Assembly: GCA_002344785.1 (NCBI GenBank)
Contig: DDUL01000018.1
Span: 3,683 to 9,099, forward strand
DNA from: Bdellovibrionaceae bacterium UBA2339
Lineage (GTDB): Bacteria > Bdellovibrionota > Bdellovibrionia > Bdellovibrionales > JAMPXM01
Reading direction: 5' to 3'
Length of the DNA: 5,417 nt
This document shows positions 5,323 to 5,417 of the stretch, one piece after another (positions within the stretch are counted from its first letter, which is position 1; each line of letters begins with the position of its first letter). The notes beneath the pieces were generated by a model. The model was not told the DNA's origin, ran no database searches, and was given only the letters and a program-made list of their open reading frames with translations. The position numbers and the translations under genes are program-made.

Positions 5323-5417
5323 TTCTTGAATTCTTCCTTCGCATCCGAGTACGCGCTCTTCACTTCCTTGAGCGCTTTCTCCATGCCCAGCTTCAAGCGA
5401 TCCCAAGCCTTGTCAGA
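5319..5417 (-). CDS. 3' end of an unidentified upstream gene (C-terminal 32 residues)
   Basis: The minus strand is open from the window edge to a TGA at 5321-5319 and gives 32 codons, beginning SDKAWDRLKLGM and ending KEEFKK. I do not recognise the family. The tail is rich in Lys and Glu. Hydrophobic residues recur about every 3-4 positions (W5, L8, M12, A15, V19 in the visible part), as in an amphipathic or coiled-coil helix; there is no membrane segment. It is accepted as coding because its stop overlaps the GTG start of the ABC ATPase gene as GTGA, and because the alternative, a 28-residue N-terminal extension of the ATPase in another frame, resembles nothing in that family. It could be the end of a longer protein or, less likely, a small protein. 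A function cannot be assigned from this tail. Confidence 0.7.
   Translation of the reverse strand, partial: SDKAWDRLKLGMEKALKEVKSAYSDAKEEFKK
5335..5339 (-). promoter_or_regulatory. Shine-Dalgarno-like AAGGA for the ABC ATPase gene
   Basis: AAGGA lies 12 nt upstream of the GTG at 5322-5320, inside the last codons of the preceding gene. The spacing is a little long. Together with the GTGA overlap it favours the GTG start and translational coupling over the upstream ATG at 5406. Confidence 0.45.

Noticed and set aside
5323..5406. N-terminal extension of the ABC ATPase from ATG 5406
   Set aside because: The 28 added residues are out-of-frame translation of the upstream gene's tail and have no counterpart in the family; the GTGA overlap at 5322 explains the junction better.

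Overview
The window is a compact, GC-rich (by eye) bacterial operon read entirely from the minus strand. Bacterial origin is supported by GTG starts, GTGA stop/start overlaps, Shine-Dalgarno-like motifs and an oligopeptide-type ABC ATPase. The lineage cannot be fixed from the sequence; no marker gene is present.

Layout in transcription order (right to left): (1) the last 32 codons of an unidentified gene ending in a Lys/Glu-rich amphipathic helix (5319-5417); (2) an OppF/DppF-type peptide-transporter ATPase (4375-5322), whose GTG start overlaps the preceding stop as GTGA; (3) after 31 bp carrying a small hairpin, aroB, 3-dehydroquinate synthase (3243-4343); (4) again with a GTGA overlap, one 1070-residue polypeptide (34-3246). 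That polypeptide joins EPSP synthase, shikimate kinase, type I 3-dehydroquinase and shikimate dehydrogenase. (5) Right after its stop comes a GGGTGT tandem repeat with G-quadruplex potential (1-30), cut by the window edge.

The main result is that aroB plus the four-domain fusion reproduces the enzyme set and order of the fungal pentafunctional AROM protein (DHQ synthase, EPSP synthase, shikimate kinase, type I dehydroquinase, shikimate dehydrogenase). It is split into two coupled genes at the first domain boundary. Together they cover shikimate-pathway steps 2 to 6, from DAHP to EPSP. DAHP synthase (step 1) and chorismate synthase (step 7) are not in the window.

Most catalytic residues can be found in every domain. 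The dehydroquinase domain looks shortened, and the cofactor half of the shikimate dehydrogenase domain has drifted from the usual motifs. Short low-complexity expansions sit in presumed loops of three of the enzymes. No stretch over 300 bases lacks a gene. I see no RNA gene, insertion sequence, CRISPR array or clear intrinsic terminator, and no promoter; one presumably lies upstream, beyond 5417.
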